A DNA stretch of 64,000 bases from positions 186,001 through 250,000 of the forward strand of contig NZ_JAHWDP010000003.1 of assembly GCF_019312585.1 (NCBI RefSeq), given 5' to 3'. Origin of the DNA: Halomarinibacterium sedimenti. GTDB taxonomy: Bacteria; Bacteroidota; Bacteroidia; Flavobacteriales; Flavobacteriaceae. Below the pieces are notes generated by a model. The model had not been told where the DNA came from. It searched no databases and saw nothing but the letters and a program-made list of their open reading frames with translations. The position numbers and the translations under genes are program-made. This document shows, in pieces, positions 17,421 through 24,144 of this stretch (position 1 is the first letter of the stretch; each line of letters opens with the position of its first letter).

Positions 17421-17466
17421 GCAGTTGGTTTCCCTAAAGATATTATTATTAATTGATTTTGTGATG
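17421..17466 (-). promoter_or_regulatory. Shared DUF6090 leader repeat, copy L5, in front of the SnoaL-like gene
   Basis: On the minus strand this reads CAAAATCAATTAATAATAAT then ATCTTTAGGGAAACCAACTG. The downstream gene is the SnoaL-like ORF (start 17365). A CCACCCACCC / TGTTGCACCC spacer sits between them, analogous to the arrangement at L3. Confidence 0.6.
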
Positions 17467-17541
17467 CAAAAAAAAACCAAAAGGTTTTGGGGATACAGCC
17501 TTTTTTGGCAAGTCATTTTAAATAGATTAATGGTCTTTTAG

Positions 17542-17790
17542 TCATTTTTTGCTATTCCTAATTTTTAATATCATGCTGGTTATAAAGTAGGTAGACAAGG
17601 GAACTAAAATTAATAAAATCCAGCCTAAATTTGTTAATCCATTACCCCCGGTCTTTGTTGTAAACGCAACGTCGCCTATTATTCGAGGCCCATCCATTCG
17701 AGGGGCAAAGATCATGACTACAATAAAGGATAATACGGTAGTTGCTGTTTTTATTATAGTGCTGCGTTTTACAGGTTTAGGGTATGCCAT
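17542..17790 (-). CDS. Small hypothetical membrane protein
   Basis: The 82-residue protein has two hydrophobic segments (TATTVLSFIVVMIFAPRM, about 15-32, and LGWILLILVPLSTYFITSMI, about 54-74). A short, Gly/Thr-rich extracytoplasmic loop joins them, and the basic tail ends KIRNSKK. I recognise no family. It lies between two accessory genes in the same orientation. Coding status rests on composition and spacing only. Confidence 0.6.
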   Translation of the reverse strand: MAYPKPVKRSTIIKTATTVLSFIVVMIFAPRMDGPRIIGDVAFTTKTGGNGLTNLGWILLILVPLSTYFITSMILKIRNSKK

Positions 17791-17853
17791 TTTTATTTCT
17801 TTAATTATTAACGGTCGTTTTAATGCCGTTTATACATGGTTGTATACGGTTTT

Positions 17854-18363
17854 TTATTTCTGGTAGGCGCCCGAAGAATAAGTAAGTTCATAACTATGCG
17901 TATAAATTTCAAATACAATTCCAAATGGGTCTTCCACGTAAACCATTTTATAGGGCTTTTCATTTGGGTAATATTCCCGTATTGGCATTCTCTGCTTTCC
18001 ACCCGCTTCTACAATTCTTTTGGTTAAAATTTCAATGTTTGGGTCTTGAACACAAAAGTGGAATAATCCTGTGTTGAAAGGATTGAATTCTGGCGCTTCT
18101 TTTTTACCGTGTGGGAACGAAAAAAGCTCAATTCCAATTCCGTCAGACGTTGACATATGAGCAATTTCGAATTTTTCCCAATCCTCTCCAAAAACATCAA
18201 TACACATTTGTCCAATGGCAGTGTCATTTTCCTTTTTTACTGTAGAAGGTGGCATTATAACATACCATCCCATAATTTCTTGATAGAAGTTTACAGCTTT
18301 GTGTATTTCAGGAACAGTTATTCCTATGTGAGAAAATGATTTAGGGTATTTTATATCTGTCAT
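17854..18363 (-). CDS. VOC (glyoxalase/bleomycin resistance) superfamily protein
   Basis: The 169-residue protein has two beta-alpha-beta-beta-beta modules. The first starts FSHIGITVPEIHKAVNFYQE (metal-ligand-type His in FSHIGI), and the second contains GLFHFCVQDPNIEILTKRIV and MVYVEDPFGIVFEIYTHSYE. These His and Glu positions match the usual metal site of VOC enzymes. The substrate is unknown. It is flanked by CAAC-rich inverted sequences (AACCGTTGTATAC upstream, GTATACAACC downstream), as in a cassette. Confidence 0.87.
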   Translation of the reverse strand: MTDIKYPKSFSHIGITVPEIHKAVNFYQEIMGWYVIMPPSTVKKENDTAIGQMCIDVFGEDWEKFEIAHMSTSDGIGIELFSFPHGKKEAPEFNPFNTGLFHFCVQDPNIEILTKRIVEAGGKQRMPIREYYPNEKPYKMVYVEDPFGIVFEIYTHSYELTYSSGAYQK

Positions 18364-18374
18364 TTAATATGATT

Positions 18375-18520
18375 TTAAATTGTATACAACGGTTTTGTAT
18401 AAGCGCAGCAGGCGGTTAAAAGGCGCGAACTTTTCGGCTTATAAATGACCATAAATTTATACATTTTGTTTCGATTTAGCACGTCCTCCGCTATTTTGTT
18501 TATACGGAGTTGTAGGGCGT
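18375..18520. repeat. attC-like imperfect inverted repeat between VOC and serine hydrolase genes
   Basis: TACAACGGTTTTGTATAAGC..AGGCGG at one end pairs imperfectly with CCTCCGCTATTTTGTTTATA then CGGAGTTGT at the other, around a roughly 80-bp centre. Both ends are ACAAC/GTTGT boundaries followed by a GCGG block. The organisation is reminiscent of integron attC sites, but no integrase is present in the window and the core does not match GTTRRRY cleanly. Confidence 0.35.
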
Positions 18521-18532
18521 TTGTTTTTTTAA

Positions 18533-19990
18533 CTAGTTATTCTTTAATATTAGATCAATTTCCTTAATTCGTCTTTGAGAATAACTGTTCTCTGGATTTA
18601 GTTCTAAAGCTTTAACATAATTATTTCTTGCTAAATCATATTGTTCTGTAAGAAAATATAAGTAGCCTAGGCTACCATAAGTGTCATACGATTTAGGATA
18701 TTCTGTAACATTTGCCTTAAATAAATCGATGGCATCTTCTTTTCTGTCTAACTGAAAGAAAAGAGTATATCCAATAGATTTGAAAATTTCTTCTAAATTG
18801 GATTTAGGATTGTCTTGTTTGACTTTTTCAATGATATATTTTAGGTCTCTAGTAGTGTTTGAAAGAAAGTATTCTCCAATCACTTGCTCTGTTAATACTG
18901 TTTGCTCATTAAATAATGAAGTATCAATAATTCCTGCTATATGATCTATCATTATATCTTGAACTGGATAGTTTTTATATCCAGTTGTTAAAACGATAAT
19001 AGTCAGATTTCTATCAACAAATTTTCTAAACCCACTTACACCACCACCACTAAAACCGAAAGAGTCAAAACCATTTACAGTATATACATCCCAACCATAT
19101 AAAAAATGTCTGTTGCTTTCTTTGAATTTAAACGGAGTCCACATTGCCATTTTTGTTTTTTCAGAAATATGTTCATCATTGTCTAATCGCTGATTCCAAA
19201 TAATATACTCATCCAATGTCAAATTAATTCCAGCCAAAGGATGGTTTTTATCACCGGAGAATTCCTTTTTTATTTCGAATACCGCTTTCTCTCTTTTATA
19301 ATCGTAATACGTAGCTTGATTTGCAATATTCACATTTGATCCCGCTGAAAAAAATACATTTTCAGATTTTGTTTTTTTGAATTGATGATTAAGAATATAA
19401 GTTTCGAACTTTGAATTTGATATTTTTTCAATGAGCATTTTTAATAGAATATAGTTTGTTTGATTATATCTCCATTGATTATTTGTAGCAAATTCCATTT
19501 CATCATTATAGAGCAATTCTATAAATTCTTTATCTTTTATAGAATCGTCTTCAAGTTCCTTTATTAGTTGATGAATATCTGGCAATCCTGATGAATGAGA
19601 TAATAAATTACCAATTGTAACGTATTGCCATTTTTCAGGTAAACCATCAAAGTGCATAGAAAGACTATCTTTTAGAGATATTTTGCCTTCTTCTATTAGT
19701 TTGAACATACTAGTGGCAACAATGGTTTTTGTTAAAGAAAATACTTTGAATACCGTCTTGTTCGATATAGCTTCATTAGTTGTTAGATTTTTCGTACCAT
19801 AGAATCCTTTATGGATAATTGAATTATCTTTTATTACTGCGACTGCCAAACCAGGAATGGAGTGATTATTCATCATCTCTGTTATGTATTCTTCAATTTC
19901 TAGGTTTTTTGATGATTGAATCTCCCTTTTACTTTGGCAGGATTTAAATATGAATCCTAATAGAAAGGTTATTAATAAGACTTTTTTCAT
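18533..19990 (-). CDS. Serine hydrolase lipoprotein (class C beta-lactamase-like) with C-terminal TPR
   Basis: The 485-residue protein has a lipobox (GFIFKSC). The catalytic SxxK is S85-LT-K88 in FKVFSLTKTI, and the Tyr motif is RYNQTNY (Y175). The third motif, usually H/K-[ST]-G, reads SGGG in GFGFSGGGVSGFRKF, so the basic or His residue is replaced by Ser. The last 80 residues form TPR-type helices (YDTYGSLGYLYFLTEQYDLA, NNYVKALELNPENS). This architecture is known in Bacteroidetes esterase-like serine hydrolases; the substrate is unknown. Confidence 0.87.
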   Translation of the reverse strand: MKKVLLITFLLGFIFKSCQSKREIQSSKNLEIEEYITEMMNNHSIPGLAVAVIKDNSIIHKGFYGTKNLTTNEAISNKTVFKVFSLTKTIVATSMFKLIEEGKISLKDSLSMHFDGLPEKWQYVTIGNLLSHSSGLPDIHQLIKELEDDSIKDKEFIELLYNDEMEFATNNQWRYNQTNYILLKMLIEKISNSKFETYILNHQFKKTKSENVFFSAGSNVNIANQATYYDYKREKAVFEIKKEFSGDKNHPLAGINLTLDEYIIWNQRLDNDEHISEKTKMAMWTPFKFKESNRHFLYGWDVYTVNGFDSFGFSGGGVSGFRKFVDRNLTIIVLTTGYKNYPVQDIMIDHIAGIIDTSLFNEQTVLTEQVIGEYFLSNTTRDLKYIIEKVKQDNPKSNLEEIFKSIGYTLFFQLDRKEDAIDLFKANVTEYPKSYDTYGSLGYLYFLTEQYDLARNNYVKALELNPENSYSQRRIKEIDLILKNN

Positions 19991-20049
19991 TTTGATGGAA
20001 TTTAGATATCCAAAAGACTTACTAATATTATGAATGTTGCAAAAATGGC

Positions 20050-20139
20050 CTAAAACGGTCTCGGCTATGAGTAGTTGCGTGGGTTAGCGGTTAACTTTAC
20101 AAGTACACGACCAGCTGAAAATTCCGCAGGAATTTTCAG
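20050..20139. repeat. Spacer with GGTCTCGGCTATG motif and 11-bp inverted repeat
   Basis: The spacer upstream of the serine hydrolase and downstream of DUF6090 copy 4 contains ACGGTCTCGGCTATGAG. A relative, ACGGTCTCGACTATGG, lies at 15476. It also has a perfect 11-bp inverted repeat: CTGAAAATTCC (20115-20125), GCA, then GGAATTTTCAG (20129-20139). No T run follows, so it looks like a REP-type element rather than a terminator. Confidence 0.5.
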
Positions 20140-20170
20140 GATGAGCCTGTAATAGCAATTGTTTATAGCC

Positions 20171-20195
20171 ATTGTTGTGCTTTCGTTATTTATTT
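20171..20195 (-). repeat. 25-bp identical 3' flank, copy 2
   Basis: Identical over 25 bp to 12301-12325 and positioned the same way, overlapping the stop of DUF6090 copy 4. Confidence 0.75.
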
Positions 20196-20974
20196 AATTC
20201 AATTTCGATTATATCCAGTATATCCCTTATTCTTTTGTGTAATGCCTCTGATTGCAAGTTAGCTGATTTGTTTACTGTAATGGCATTCCCTAAAACACCT
20301 TCCAAATTTGTATTGGTCAATATTTCATTTAGTGTAGCTCCTAATTTTGATTTACCAATTTTAATTTTAAGCGAATCAGCATCTTTATCCAATAGCCAAA
20401 GATGGTCTTGTTCGTTCATAAAACTATTTGATAAATCCCTGCCAATACCTAATTCTAATGAAGTTAAATCAAATTGATTATAAACTATTTTAGACCAGAC
20501 GTCTTCAACCTCTTTTACGGCAACTACATCTGATGACCAATTGGATAGTAAGCGACTTAATTTTACATTTCTAATCAATCTTAAATTTTCAGAGCTGTTT
20601 AAATTATTCTGTATAGGGTCAAATGTTGGGTCATTACTTATAATTGCAAGTTTTTTTATAACACTATCTCTATTCGCTGTCTGTGGGTTATCAAATGCTT
20701 CTAATAATGCAACTCCTGAAATTATTATCTTTTCTCTTGTTGCCATTTTTTCTTCAAGTTGATTGAGATTTGCTTGATAATCCTCTCGAAGTTGTTTGAG
20801 TATAATCTGTTCTTTTGTCCTGTCTTTTCTTTGCTCATTCCAATTATTTATCTGTAGTGCAATTAAAATTCCAATAACAACAAGAACAATTTCTCCAATT
20901 GCATATTTGAAATACTTTCCAGTTTTTCCTTCTGAAAGTAAATTTTGTCTAATTTTTCTAAAGAATTTTATCAT
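20186..20974 (-). CDS. DUF6090 family membrane protein (copy 4)
   Basis: The 262-residue protein starts MIKFFRKIRQNLLSEGKTGK, with a membrane segment about 22-42 (AIGEIVLVVIGILIALQINN) and NWNEQRKDRTKEQ. The rest is a divergent helical extracytoplasmic domain. Unlike copies 1-3 it lacks the shared leader. Its 5' side is the 3' tail of the HTH/21-bp-array element (21001-21107), whose TANNTTTG motif could drive it. Function unknown. Confidence 0.87.
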   Translation of the reverse strand: MIKFFRKIRQNLLSEGKTGKYFKYAIGEIVLVVIGILIALQINNWNEQRKDRTKEQIILKQLREDYQANLNQLEEKMATREKIIISGVALLEAFDNPQTANRDSVIKKLAIISNDPTFDPIQNNLNSSENLRLIRNVKLSRLLSNWSSDVVAVKEVEDVWSKIVYNQFDLTSLELGIGRDLSNSFMNEQDHLWLLDKDADSLKIKIGKSKLGATLNEILTNTNLEGVLGNAITVNKSANLQSEALHKRIRDILDIIEIELNK

Positions 20975-21000
20975 TGATTAATGGTTGGTTATAATGAAGC

Positions 21001-21107
21001 ACAACTCGTTATATAATTACTTTTATTGTCGATATACCGTAACTGAGTCAGGATATCGACAGTTTTTTGTCATCGATATACAGCTCGTCCTTCCCAAAGA
21101 TAACAAA
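21001..21107 (-). repeat. 3' tail of HTH element, copy 1
   Basis: On the minus strand the HTH stop is followed by TTTGTTATCTTTGGGAAGG (TAnnTTTG-like), a hairpin (ATATCGA..TCGATAT), CCTGACTCAGTTACGGTATA then TCGAC, and the end ATTATATAACGAGTTGT. It matches 51746-51852 closely, and shorter copies are at 49559-49622 and 2481-2586. It lies immediately upstream of DUF6090 copy 4. Confidence 0.8.
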
Positions 21108-21470
21108 TTACCGTCTCCCAATGGCATTGCGTAGTTCTTCTAGTTTGGCTTGTAACATTTTATTCTCCTCCCGCAGTTGTTCTAGCTCTTCTTGCAGGGC
21201 AAGCGTAGGGTCTGGGGCATATGTGGTAAAGTCTGCGGGCAGTTGTGCCGCGAGGTCTGCAAAGAAGTTGTGTTTCATGGCATTGCAGATTTGCCATAAA
21301 ATTTCGGTTTGTAGGGTGTGCCTTTTTGTAAACTCGTTAAATGTTTGTGGTGCTCTTTTTAAAAGGCGAGCCACCGAAGCTCTAGAAATTCTTCGAAATT
21401 TAATTCGTGCTTGTAGCATATTGCCTATATGAGGACTCTGCTTTTGTATAGTATAATTTCTTTTTTTCAT
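21108..21470 (-). CDS. Small HTH (XRE/Cro-like) plus coiled-coil protein, element copy 1
   Basis: The 120-residue protein has an N-terminal helical region (about 14-68) with the pattern of an XRE-like HTH: RRISRASVARLLKRAPQTFN then TLQTEILWQICNAMKHNFFA. A linker LAAQLPADFTTYAPDP follows, and then a leucine-heptad coiled coil (LQEELEQLREENKMLQAKLE). Its paralogue at 51386 shares the linker and coiled coil almost exactly, but differs in the HTH. An array of 21-bp palindromic units (21493-21723) lies immediately upstream. DNA binding and autoregulation are inferred, not shown. Confidence 0.72.
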   Translation of the reverse strand: MKKRNYTIQKQSPHIGNMLQARIKFRRISRASVARLLKRAPQTFNEFTKRHTLQTEILWQICNAMKHNFFADLAAQLPADFTTYAPDPTLALQEELEQLREENKMLQAKLEELRNAIGRR

Positions 21471-21492
21471 GATGAATCGTTTTAAAAAATAT

Positions 21493-21723
21493 CAGGTTGC
21501 AACCTAATTTTAACAGGTTAATGACTGTTTTTATCAGGTTCTAACCTGTTTTTATAAGTTTAAAACCTGTTTTATTAAGGCTTATGCCTGTTTAAATAAG
21601 GTTAAAGAGTGTTTTAATAAAAGGACTAACTGTTTAAATACATTTTACAACTGTTTTAATAGGTCTTATGACTGTTTTATTAAGTTTTCTAACTGTTTTA
21701 ATAAGGCTTTATGCTGTTATTCT
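21493..21723 (-). repeat. Array of eleven tandem 21-bp imperfect palindromic units
   Basis: Eleven consecutive 21-nt units can be laid out without gaps. Examples are CAGGTTCTAACCTGTTTTTAT less its last base, AAGGCTTATGCCTGTTTAAA and AAGTTTTCTAACTGTTTTAA. Each has a short dyad followed by a TGTTTTAAT-like block. Arms change from unit to unit but usually stay complementary: AGGTT/AACCT, AGGC/GCCT, GTC/GAC, AGTT/AACT. The spacing equals two helical turns. The array ends 22 bp before the HTH gene, as expected for a multi-operator promoter. Confidence 0.85.
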
Positions 21724-21741
21724 TTCATTTTTGTAGGGACT

Positions 21742-21766
21742 AAAAAAACGGTCCATAAAGACCGTT
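21742..21766 (-). terminator. Terminator after the 163-aa gene
   Basis: AACGGTC, CATAAA, GACCGTT form a perfect 7-bp stem. On the minus strand it is followed by a T run (the plus-strand A7 on its left). It lies 22 bp past the stop of the 163-aa gene, which separates that gene from the array and HTH gene. Confidence 0.8.
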
Positions 21767-21788
21767 CCTTATTGGGGAGTTTGCAAGG

Positions 21789-22280
21789 TTAACTGGCGTT
21801 TTCCTCACCGTCTTCGGGTCTTCCGCCTTGCCCTGCAAAGCGTACTTTTAGCCTATCGTAACTATTTTGTGCGCCGGGCGTTCCAGATTTTGCCAAGGCT
21901 TCATAAAGTGCATAAGCGCCGGTTGCCATGCCGTAGGCTTCGTGCCCAGCCACACGTTTTAAATCGTCTAGCTTTTGCACAATGTTTAGCATACGGCTGG
22001 TTACGGTTTCTATTTGCTCAAAAAAGGCTAGGTCGTTGGCAAGCGAGTCTTTGTTGTACGCAGTGTTAATGGCGGCGTTAGGATTGGTGGTCATCTCATC
22101 CAGCACTTCTTCTGCAAAGACTTTGTTGTTTACGCTTATGGCATTCAAGCTACTGCGTTGTTCTGGCGTGAGTGTGCTGTCTGGCAAAGCGCCTTCTACC
22201 ACGGCTAGGCTGTCCATAATTTGGGTCATAGTGGCGCCGTCTAGCACTTGATCGAGTAGATTTTGATTTACATTACTCAT
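21789..22280 (-). CDS. Hypothetical 163-aa helical protein
   Basis: The protein is acidic and predicted mostly helical, without signal peptide or membrane segment. Distinct blocks are LANDLAFFEQIETVTSRMLN, KLDDLKRVAGHEAYGMATGA and the C-terminal YDRLKVRFAGQGGRPEDGEE. I recognise no characterised family. Base composition is more GC-rich than the surrounding accessory genes. The upstream region holds two or three short palindromes spaced about 22 bp (22341-22399), similar in style to the adjacent 21-bp array. It may therefore be regulated by the neighbouring HTH protein. Confidence 0.7.
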   Translation of the reverse strand: MSNVNQNLLDQVLDGATMTQIMDSLAVVEGALPDSTLTPEQRSSLNAISVNNKVFAEEVLDEMTTNPNAAINTAYNKDSLANDLAFFEQIETVTSRMLNIVQKLDDLKRVAGHEAYGMATGAYALYEALAKSGTPGAQNSYDRLKVRFAGQGGRPEDGEENAS

Positions 22281-22340
22281 AATTGATTGTTTTAATGATT
22301 AGTACACCACTAAATAAAAAATCAATGTTTTTTAAGTCAA

Positions 22341-22399
22341 GAGGTAAATCTCCCAAATTTTATATAGGGTTTTTCCTGTTTTTACATAGGATTTTTCCT
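22341..22399 (-). promoter_or_regulatory. Palindromic repeats upstream of the 163-aa gene
   Basis: AGGGTTTTTCCT (22366-22377) and AGGATTTTTCCT (22388-22399) are centred 22 bp apart, each followed by GTTT. A weaker GAGGTAAATCTC lies at about 22341-22352. AGG/CCT arms plus a GTTT spacer resemble the units of the 21493-21723 array. They lie 61 bp and more upstream of the ATG. Confidence 0.5.
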
Positions 22400-22409
22400 G
22401 TTTGGGCAT

Positions 22410-22436
22410 AAAAAAAAGGACGCACAAGGCGTCCTT
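22410..22436 (-). terminator. Terminator after the secreted hydrolase gene
   Basis: AAGGACGC, ACAAG, GCGTCCTT is a perfect 8-bp stem preceded on the plus strand by an A run. On the minus strand it is therefore stem plus T run. It sits 26 bp past the stop of the gene at 22462. Confidence 0.85.
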
Positions 22437-22461
22437 AGAGATTAACTGGGGGAACGGTAGT

Positions 22462-24108
22462 TTATTTTACAACCAACTTAAACGGTACACTTCCTTCTGA
22501 CGTTTCTACCTGCATGACATACATCCCTCTAGCCAAGGTATGCGGAATGCGTAGCTCGCCTTGGGGTTGTGCAAAGGTGTTTTCTAGTACCAACTGTCCA
22601 GCCATGGTATAGATGTTTGCAGTAAGTTTTGAATACTGAGCGGTTGGGGCTATCGCCAAACCAATGGTATTTTCTACTGGGTTTTCTACTAAGCGTATGT
22701 TTGCCGCTAAGGCGTTATCTTCTATGCCCGCAATAGGCAAACGGATTTCTTCCAAGGCCCACTCGGCACTTTCGGCTGTCACCGTAACGTGGGGTTCATT
22801 CTCGGCAGGAATATAGGTATTTACAAAAGGGGAATCGTTTAGGTTAGGCACCGCAAACCAATCGGGGTTATCGATTGCCAAAGCACTCATGGTAGGAATA
22901 AACGAATACAAATCTTGTTGTAAGGCAGCTAAAAATTCTTCTAATATGGGGTTTCCACCGCCACCTGCTAAGGCATCGGCAATACTTCCTGTGCCACCGG
23001 GAGAGGCATCTACGCCATCAATAGCCGCAGGCTGTTGCGCCTCTGTCGTATAAGTAGCTACAGGGATTCCAATAAAATACGCGGTTAAATCGGTTACCGT
23101 AATGGTTTGGTTGGCTTCGGGTGTAAAATATAACGCCACATCCAAACTCGTAAAGGTATCGATGGTTAAATTGGTATTAACCACTTCGGTTCCTGGAGTT
23201 CCTGTGGTAATGCCAGTTCCATTTCCATTAATCATAGTAACATTACGTACATTTTGCGGAAATCCGAGTGCGTCTAATTCGGCTTGAAAGGCATCTCTAA
23301 AATCGGGAGCTCCTGCGGGTAATAATTTGGTAGGGTCCTGCTGAATGGGATCTCCCGCCAATAAATGTCCTAGCAAGTGGTCGGCAAGCATTTCCTTGGC
23401 AGCTGGAGAGCCTAATACCTGGTCCACCAATGCTAATGCGGTTGGGTCACCCACTTCTTGCGCAAAATAATTGATTAAATACTGAAGACTAATAGGAATA
23501 TTGGCTCCACGATGCGGCGAATCGAAAGAGATATACAAACGGGTCTCATGCGGAATGCTATTGGCTTCCATATAAGCTAAACCGTAGCGAGCGATGAGTC
23601 CGCCCATACTTGGGCCTAACACAACCAACTCTCCGTCCCCAACTTTTTGTGCGTTGATTTCTTCAATTAAGGCAGCGAGCACCATGGCATTTCGCTGAAT
23701 GTAGTCGCCTCCTCCATCAATGTCTTTGCCATCGGTAGTATAAAGGGGGGCATTTAAAATGACAATATCATAGCCTTCGGCACGAAGGATATCGGCCATA
23801 TTTTCACCACCAAAACTTAAACTTGCGTATAATCCGCCTATATCTCTAGCATCGCCTGGGTCAAAGCCGTCTAACACAATAATGGGGTTATCTAATACAC
23901 CATCTACTAAATCCACAAAGATTTCATATTCACCCTCACCAAAATAGGCTTGCGTCTCGTCATACCCTTGGTAGGCTACATTCGCCACAATGGTTGAAAC
24001 AACACCTCGCTCTGGATAATGTGCAGGATCTGGGGTGGGCATAAAGCGAAACTGCGCTTGTGACAACTGAAAAGAAAGGAAAACTACAAGTAGGAAAAGT
24101 TTTTTCAT
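22462..24108 (-). CDS. Secreted lipase-like alpha/beta hydrolase with type IX sorting domain
   Basis: The 548-residue protein has an N-terminal signal peptide (MKKLFLLVVFLSFQLSQAQF). An alpha/beta-hydrolase core has the nucleophile elbow GPSMGGLIARYGLAYME, an acidic region and many Gly/Pro loops. The last 80 residues form a Por-type sorting domain (IYTMAGQLVLENTF, ARGMYVMQVET, PFKLVVK), so the enzyme should be exported by the type IX system and cell-surface attached or released. The ester substrate is unknown. The gene is monocistronic, with its own terminator. Confidence 0.85.
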   Translation of the reverse strand: MKKLFLLVVFLSFQLSQAQFRFMPTPDPAHYPERGVVSTIVANVAYQGYDETQAYFGEGEYEIFVDLVDGVLDNPIIVLDGFDPGDARDIGGLYASLSFGGENMADILRAEGYDIVILNAPLYTTDGKDIDGGGDYIQRNAMVLAALIEEINAQKVGDGELVVLGPSMGGLIARYGLAYMEANSIPHETRLYISFDSPHRGANIPISLQYLINYFAQEVGDPTALALVDQVLGSPAAKEMLADHLLGHLLAGDPIQQDPTKLLPAGAPDFRDAFQAELDALGFPQNVRNVTMINGNGTGITTGTPGTEVVNTNLTIDTFTSLDVALYFTPEANQTITVTDLTAYFIGIPVATYTTEAQQPAAIDGVDASPGGTGSIADALAGGGGNPILEEFLAALQQDLYSFIPTMSALAIDNPDWFAVPNLNDSPFVNTYIPAENEPHVTVTAESAEWALEEIRLPIAGIEDNALAANIRLVENPVENTIGLAIAPTAQYSKLTANIYTMAGQLVLENTFAQPQGELRIPHTLARGMYVMQVETSEGSVPFKLVVK

Positions 24109-24144
24109 CGCTATAAAATTTTACACGATGAATATACTACTATT

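Noticed and set aside
13177-19990. Beta-lactam resistance genes
   Set aside because: The two serine hydrolases have the broad class C/PBP fold, but their extra C-terminal domains and, in one, the altered third motif do not support a beta-lactamase assignment.
17810-20160. A definite integron cassette array
   Set aside because: No integrase gene is visible, and the boundary sequences match the GTTRRRY core only loosely. Kept as a hypothesis in the findings only.
21067-21432. 121-codon plus-strand ORF opposite the HTH gene
   Set aside because: It overlaps the HTH gene and the element tail. The HTH frame is supported by a paralogue at 51386, while this frame is not conserved there.
21493-21723. 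CRISPR array
   Set aside because: The period is a constant 21 bp with no repeat/spacer division, all units are related, and no cas genes are present. A dyad array in front of an HTH gene fits better.
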